NCBI RefSeq assembly: GCF_016086655.4
Contig: NC_052138.2
Location: forward strand, 13,082,001 to 13,146,000
DNA from: Lepeophtheirus salmonis
Taxonomy: Eukaryota; Arthropoda; Copepoda; Siphonostomatoida; Caligidae
Direction: 5' to 3'
Length of the DNA: 64,000 nt
This document shows positions 58,905-64,000 of the stretch, in pieces. Both the position numbers and the translations under genes were made by a program. Under the pieces are notes generated by a model. It made no database searches. It saw only the letters and a list, made by a program, of their open reading frames with translations, and was not told where the DNA came from. The stretch's first letter is position 1. Each line of letters starts with the position of its first letter.

Positions 58905-59349
58905 TAGTGTTGGATCAGTCCTAGGACTGATTTTTCTAATTAGTCACTCCCCCCTTTCAGTCTTTTTTTATCTGTCCGATCTTTTTTACCATTCAAGAGT
59001 TCTAAGGACCAATACATTGGTCTTTCAGTCCTACGGTTTTAGCTATCTTTTTCTAGGATTGATTGAAGAATATAATTACCAAGAAAATAATGAATGATAG
59101 TTGGAACGTATAATAATACGTTTAAGTCACTCACCTTCGACTCTTAACTTTAAGTATCTTGCCTCTTTAAAATAGGCAATGAATTATAATGAAACTTCAG
59201 CGACTCAATTGATATAGTTAGTAGTAACTACGTAATTTCAGCTGTTGTAGTTTCCCTTAAAGACCAATAAAGACCAGTTTTAGGACTGGCAAAATATTAT
59301 TGGGACCGGACTGATACGACTTTAGTATTTTTAGATCGATCCAACACTA
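58905..59349. mobile_element. Non-autonomous hAT-like element, 445 bp
   Basis: It starts TAGTGTTGGATC at 58905 and ends with the inverted copy at 59349, 12 of 12 bases. The flanks CAAGAACC (58897-58904) and CAAGAAGC (59350-59357) agree at 7 of 8 positions, fitting the 8-bp target duplication of hAT transposons. The interior is rich in GGACTGA and GACCAxT words in both orientations and contains no transposase. Confidence 0.8.
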
Positions 59350-60089
59350 CAAGAAGCAAAAATATTCTTTATGGAAAATATGTTTTTGCATATATTAGTG
59401 CATAAAACAGAAAAATTAATTTGTAAAACGTGATTCAAACATTGCATCATTGAATACAAATGAAATGGTAAATTTTTTGGTAAATTTACTGAAAAATTTT
59501 CATCACCTTGCAACTAAGTTATTAGATTTTTTTTAAAATCAATGAAGAACTACATATCGTAAATATCAAAGTTTTCCTTTTAAGAATGTAAAAGGTATGA
59601 GAAATCAATTTTGAGGAAGATATGTGAAGTTAAGTAGCTTATTTTTTGCATTGAGTCGTCAAAGAGGTGATTAACTTACCATGAAGCCTAATTCTTTATT
59701 TTATGAGATATTAAATTAAGTAAAGTAAAAAAAGTGATTAAAATAACACAAAATGATGATGCTTCAGTTTTTTATTCATTTAAATTACAAAAGCATTTTC
59801 GCATATAATGACAATTGTCTCTCATTAATCTCTTGTATGCACTTAAATAAACCAACACACGTCATTCATTAAAATTAGCTAGTCCTATAAGAATGATGAT
59901 GTTGTCGTTTTACCTTATTCTCTATGTTGTCTGTTGGATATTTATGTACTTGTAAGTCAGGTTGGCTCATTTATATCAAGTTGATTTAATTAATGATTAA
60001 ATCAAATTTAAACTTTATAAATTTTTTCAATTGAATGTAAATTGATCATGAAGGATATAGAATATATAATTTATTATTAGATTGATTTT
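59350..60089. other. AT-rich DNA, nothing recognised
   Basis: No gene or repeat supported. The 60-codon minus frame at 59331-59513 overlaps the hAT-like element's end and is not credible. Confidence 0.5.
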
Positions 60090-60760
60090 GACCATAACTT
60101 CTCTCTCGACTTCACATATCTTCATGAGAATTGGCTAGTTATTTACATATCACTCCAGATAATCCTACATTTTGTTCAATCGTTTTTTCTTGGTATATGA
60201 TGAGATATTGAACAACTTCCTGTCGATATCTTGCTCCAGGATTGTGATAATCCCCCCCAAAAAATTTAAATACATGAACTACCTTACTTTTCACACCTTC
60301 AATTAAGAGGTAGCAATCTAAATATTTAATAGGTGAGATGCACATCTATATTTAAGGACAAAGCTCTCAGGCTCTCTTGACTTTCATTGCATCATCATCT
60401 TATTTAAATTAGCTACATTGTCCGTTACAGCACTTCCTATATGACAATTGAAATCCTGTTTAGCATTTGCTATCGAATGTTTGACTAAAAGTAGGAGATA
60501 TTAAGTGAGGTCTTGTTGTCCTGATGTGTCTATCGTCTCAAGTAAGAAAATCTGAACAGTGGATTTCGTTAGAGTGACGCATAATATAGGCTCTTAACTA
60601 TTTTGCAAAACTGGGGGTACTCAATAAGGCGAAAAGGTGAATTCATAGCAAATGCCATCCTTGCAATTTCTTCATTAATATTTTTTTCTTGATTGGGTAA
60701 AGTTTTTATAACAAATTTATCTAAAGTTGCTGCACTCCTACATGTAAATGGTTAGTAAGA
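60090..60760 (-). pseudogene. hAT-superfamily transposase pseudogene
   Basis: Minus-strand pieces read SAATLDKFVIKTLPNQEKNI and EEIARMAFAMNSPFRLIEYP, then FCKIVKSL and a stop (60745-60570). After a shift come ETIDTSGQQDLT, ANAKQDFNCHIGSAVTDNVA with ANLNKM (about 60430-60400), YRCASHLLNI, GVKSKVVHVFKFF, and finally NN (stop) PILMKICEVERE near 60100. This order (TLDKF, FAMNSPFRLIE, IDTSG, VTDNxAN, C-AHLLN, ILMK) is that of hAT transposases of the ZMYM/DUF659-like type. Those proteins normally continue into a dimerisation domain, which is not recognised here. Many stops and frameshifts are present. Sequence upstream to about 61470 may contain its N-terminus but no BED finger could be confirmed. 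Confidence 0.8.
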
Positions 60761-62169
60761 AGTGGCGCTTGTAGAAGAGTTTTATCCTGACTTTCTTTGT
60801 TGGTATACTCAAGCTTGTATTTAATTCCTGGGGAGTTGATGATAGAGCGATATAACCTCTAAAGTGTCGATACAGATCATGAATGATGCTGAAAAAATTA
60901 TCTTATTTCTAAGAACTGCATAACAAATAAAAGGCGCTATATATATATATTTGGAAAATAGAAGAGTTTTTAGCTTTCCGAATTATAGTTTGATAAAAAA
61001 GGATGGCGAAAAATTAGTAGCTTATCTAAAACTATTTGTATATCAACAATTGCATAGTTGAACGTGGAAATTAGAATAAGTTTGAGGCAAATATTGTAAA
61101 TTAATTTTCTAAACTAAATCGTTAAATTCTTTTGTATTCTGAGACAGGCTTTGACATTTTCAAATATAGAATTTTAATCACGAAATAATATGCTGTAGTT
61201 CTTGGTTACAGTCCTTGTATTTAGCACAGAATCTTTTTCCAGATGTTCATGGTAATTTTTAAAATAGTTCCAAATAGGAACATCTTTTTACCAGGTCCAG
61301 AACTAGAAGACATCCTTTCTAACTCAAAGTAAAACTGCAAATAGATATTCAACGAAAAAATACTTTAAGAAATTTAATAAATACGTACGATACAAGCCTC
61401 AGAGGTTATTGTCTCCTAATGATGTCTTTTGTTTATCGTCTTAACGGACAGCAAAAGAAAAAAAGTACCAGAACAGAAGCATAATAACAGTGAGTTTATA
61501 TAAACTCACTTTATGTCCATTCTTATTTTTTCGAGACTCCTTACTCATATTCTTCATTTCACCCATGATTGATTTTCCATTGAAAATATAAATTTAGATA
61601 TCATTTTTCCACTTTTATGCAGACTACTTCATTTCACCTATAATTAACTTATAATTTTGCAAACCTTTTTTCAATTCATTATTTTATTGACAATTTGAAC
61701 AAATTAAACAAAATAATGTAAAAGATATACTTTCAATTTTTCAAGACTACATAAAATAATTTTCCAACTTTTTATTCCTTTTTTATACTATGTAATATTT
61801 TGAAGTATTAAACTCCTAACAATTCATCACTCCATTCACATTATTGACAGAAGGTGATTTCACTTTTTCATTTTAATAAAATAAGTCTATAAGTATCATA
61901 CTAGCATAAAAAAGTATATAATACGTAAAATTAACCTCATTACACTTTTATTTTTTCTAGTTATATAATATGTGTTTACATTTATTCAACAATGTAGAAA
62001 AAACACTCTATATAGGCACTCTAAGAGTGAGTTTCCAAAACTATTAAATGTATCAAAGTGATACAGGTGCCCCAAAATTATCAGAATCAGCAGAACCTAA
62101 TTTTGTTACTGCGCCTAAGTTAGTAGAACACAAATGCAAATTTTAAGCAAATTCAGTGAACTTTTACCT
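60761..62169. other. AT-rich DNA, possibly upstream part of the hAT element
   Basis: A patch near 61285-61215 on the minus strand reads IWNYFKNYHEHLEKDS, vaguely like the start of a BED finger, without the zinc ligands. A perfect palindrome lies at 61489-61510. Nothing else is recognised. Confidence 0.35.
61489..61510. repeat. Perfect 22-bp palindrome
   Basis: AGTGAGTTTATATAAACTCACT reads identically on both strands (halves 61489-61499 and 61500-61510). Its origin is unknown. Confidence 0.9.
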
Positions 62170-63310
62170 ATAGCACAATTGTAATTTCTAAATATCTATG
62201 AAGCAAAACTTTTTTATTATGGTTCTAAAAAAATATGTTGGAAAGTTATATATTTCTATAATCAAATAAAGATTATTTTGTAAAATAACTTTTTTTTATC
62301 ACTTTACTTTCCTTGATTGTATCAAGCAATAAGTGATCGCACCTAAACCTTTTATTAAATAAAGAAGAGATTATTAAAAATTCAGTTGAAAAACAAGAAG
62401 AAAAATAATAATAGTTTTTTCTTTTTAGTTATTTTCTTTCTTAGTAATTAGCATCTTTACATAATAATATAAAGTTATAATTATAATTTAATTAGTAACT
62501 ACTTTACACATATAAATAATTAGATCATTCGTCAATTTTAAGTACAAAACAATTTTTTTTTTTTGGAAGGGAAAATCTTGAGCCATGCCTCTTGCTGCAG
62601 AGTCTTTTGAAGGATACATTCTTCTTCTCATCTTGTCTATCGTCCAGAGATGGATAATTGAGGTCCTTGATATGACAACAAAATAATAACATAGTCTGAA
62701 GAATATTTTAACCCAACACTCAAATATTGACCAATGCTACTAATGAACAAAGCGTCTGAATGCAATTTTGTCAATCAGTAATTCCTACTTGAAAGAAAAA
62801 AATGAAAAATTATGCAGTAAAATTTGACATATGTACTAGTAACTGTATCTGTATATGTGTATCTGTAGAATAACTGACGTTATTATAGTACTATGAAAAA
62901 GGTCATCTGATTCTGACGAAGATTTATAATTTGGGGGAGGGGGAGAATTACAATTCTCTAAATGTAATCCTTTTTCTTTTTAGAATATAAATACAATATT
63001 TACATCCTCAATTTCAATTGTTTTTATATTAAAAGGATAATTAATAAGAAAAAAAGCAAGAGTGATTTTTTTTTAAATTTTCTTTACTGAAGTATAATAA
63101 TGTCTATTATATACAATAAACGATCTAGGCCTGATCACTTATTGCTCTCTACAATCAAGGAAATTAGAGTCACAAATAAAAAACAACATGATAATACTTT
63201 TTTGACCATAGAAATTTTTTATTGCAGAACATGTATTTAAAATAACTGACATTTTTTTTTTTTTTGCTTCATACATGTTTAGAAATTGAAATTACAAAAT
63301 CTCATCATTT
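62170..63310. mobile_element. Long inverted-repeat element (MITE or foldback type)
   Basis: Left arm about 62170-62420 and right arm about 63070-63310 are inverted copies of one another. The best core is 62308-62338 against 63133-63163, 28 of 31 bases, containing TTTCCTTGATTGTA and AGCAATAAGTGATC. Outside it both arms share ATGAAGCAAAA and AATTTCTAAA-type words, and inside it CCTAGATCG/CCTAAACC and TTCAGT. The spacer is about 650 bp of AT-rich DNA with no coding region. Borders are approximate and no target duplication was identified. Confidence 0.65.
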
Positions 63311-63471
63311 TGAACAGGTTTAAAGATTATAATTGGAATAGTTTATAAGTATAGTTTTTAATAGCCCGTTTTAAATTTGCATGCGTTGTTTATATATCGA
63401 TTGTACACTAGACAGCCCCTATAAATTTAAAGCTAGCAATAAAGCTATCAAAAACCAAAAAGCCGGAGTGA

Positions 63472-63813
63472 AAAAAAATACTAAAAACTTTTCCAAGCAT
63501 CACTCAAGCTACAACTCTCACTGACTTGGTAGGACTTGAGTCACATTTTCTTTTTGACGCTCTCCGATTTAAAAGTGACTGGCTTATAACACCTTTTGAT
63601 ACCTGGAAAAATAAGGAAAACTATAGAGTGGCATGGGAGTTTGTGAAGTCAGTAAAAGAAACCAATGATGCTGCTGAAAGTGGCATAGAACTCATGAGTC
63701 ACTTTGCAACTAGGATTACCACCGACCAAGAGGAGAGAAACTGTTTAATAGAAGTTGTGAAATACCACAGAAATACACATATTAGTTTCAAGAAATCTAA
63801 TTTAAACCATTAA
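63472..63813 (+). CDS. C-terminal fragment of the uncharacterised multicopy protein family
   Basis: Open from a stop at 63469-63471 to the stop at 63811-63813. It reads ITQATTLTDLVGLESHFLFD, LITPFDTWKNKENYRVAWEF and VKSVKETNDAAESGIELMSH, ending EEVVKYHRN-like (LIEVVKYHRNTHISFKK). The blocks F-x2-L...FDTW..KENYRxA and NDAAESG followed by an acidic DQEERNCLIEVVKYHR correspond to DPQT..RENYRAA, NDLAERGVALI and DEEQ...QVIQDHR in the pseudogene at 30.2-31.3 kb. Unlike that copy it has no internal stop over 113 codons. The upstream part of the protein is not found in the preceding 200 bp, so it is either a truncated insertion or a last exon. Function unknown. Confidence 0.45.
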   Translation, partial: KKILKTFPSITQATTLTDLVGLESHFLFDALRFKSDWLITPFDTWKNKENYRVAWEFVKSVKETNDAAESGIELMSHFATRITTDQEERNCLIEVVKYHRNTHISFKKSNLNH

Positions 63814-64000
63814 AAATCAAGGTATTTCTAGTATTTTATATTGTATTGTTTTTTAGTATAGAATTATTAGCTTTAATCAAGGAAAAAATGTATTATTTTT
63901 TTCTTTATTCTATTGCGTTCTATTTTTGTATACAGATACGTCAAGATAATAATAACATAGGAGAAAAAAGACAGGGGAAAAATATAAAAAAACAAGTATT
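63814..64000. other. 3' flank to the window edge
   Basis: AT-rich, with no polyadenylation signal clearly placed for the preceding frame and nothing else recognised. Confidence 0.4.

Noticed and set aside
1..64000. tRNA, rRNA and CRISPR arrays
   Set aside because: I looked for T-loop words of the GGTTCGAATCC type with matching arms and for regularly spaced direct repeats with unique spacers and saw none. The only regular array, at 1.6-2.2 kb, has 16-bp units without spacers.

Overview
The window is AT-rich eukaryotic DNA, dense in mononucleotide runs and short microsatellites. It has no operon-like gene packing, no convincing intact host gene, no tRNA or rRNA and no CRISPR array. What can be recognised is almost entirely transposable-element debris. 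The families, Tc1/mariner transposases with a DDxD-like catalytic set, mariner, piggyBac, hAT and L1/Tx1- and CR1/Jockey-like LINEs, point to an arthropod. A parasitic copepod of the salmon-louse type (Lepeophtheirus/Caligus) is my best guess, from memory of those families rather than from a search.

Layout. 0-4.1 kb: a foldback-like structure made of two inverted arrays of a 16-bp repeat (1579-2204), a decayed mariner whose middle is tandemly duplicated (about 2990-3670), and a 25-bp hairpin (4037-4096). 7-9 kb: a mariner deletion derivative beside a Tc1/mariner element with visible ends (7698-8959). 10-16 kb: a dispersed repeat, a Tc1-like C-terminus and a second element of the same DDxD type (14659-15941). 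19.6-26.5 kb: three LINE fragments, including a long degenerate L1/Tx1-like ORF2. 27-28.3 kb: minisatellites and two CRE-like octamers. 30.2-31.3 kb: a broken copy of an uncharacterised multicopy arthropod-type protein, whose C-terminal part recurs intact at 63.5-63.8 kb. 32-38.8 kb: a TIR element, three transposase remnants and a mariner with both ends (37681-38801). 42.6-53.5 kb: a LINE endonuclease domain, another mariner, a third DDxD transposase, a piggyBac transposase pseudogene and a second piece of the L1/Tx1-like LINE. 54.4-55.7 kb: a fourth DDxD element with clean TIRs. 58.9-63.3 kb: a short non-autonomous hAT-like element with an 8-bp target duplication, a hAT transposase pseudogene and a long inverted-repeat element.

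No genes here act together. Each transposase carries several stops, frameshifts or lost catalytic residues, so the region reads as an old insertion graveyard in an intergenic or long-intron setting. The most unusual items are the 16-bp inverted arrays, the duplicated mariner interior, the two relatives of the uncharacterised protein family and the long inverted-repeat element near 62-63 kb.
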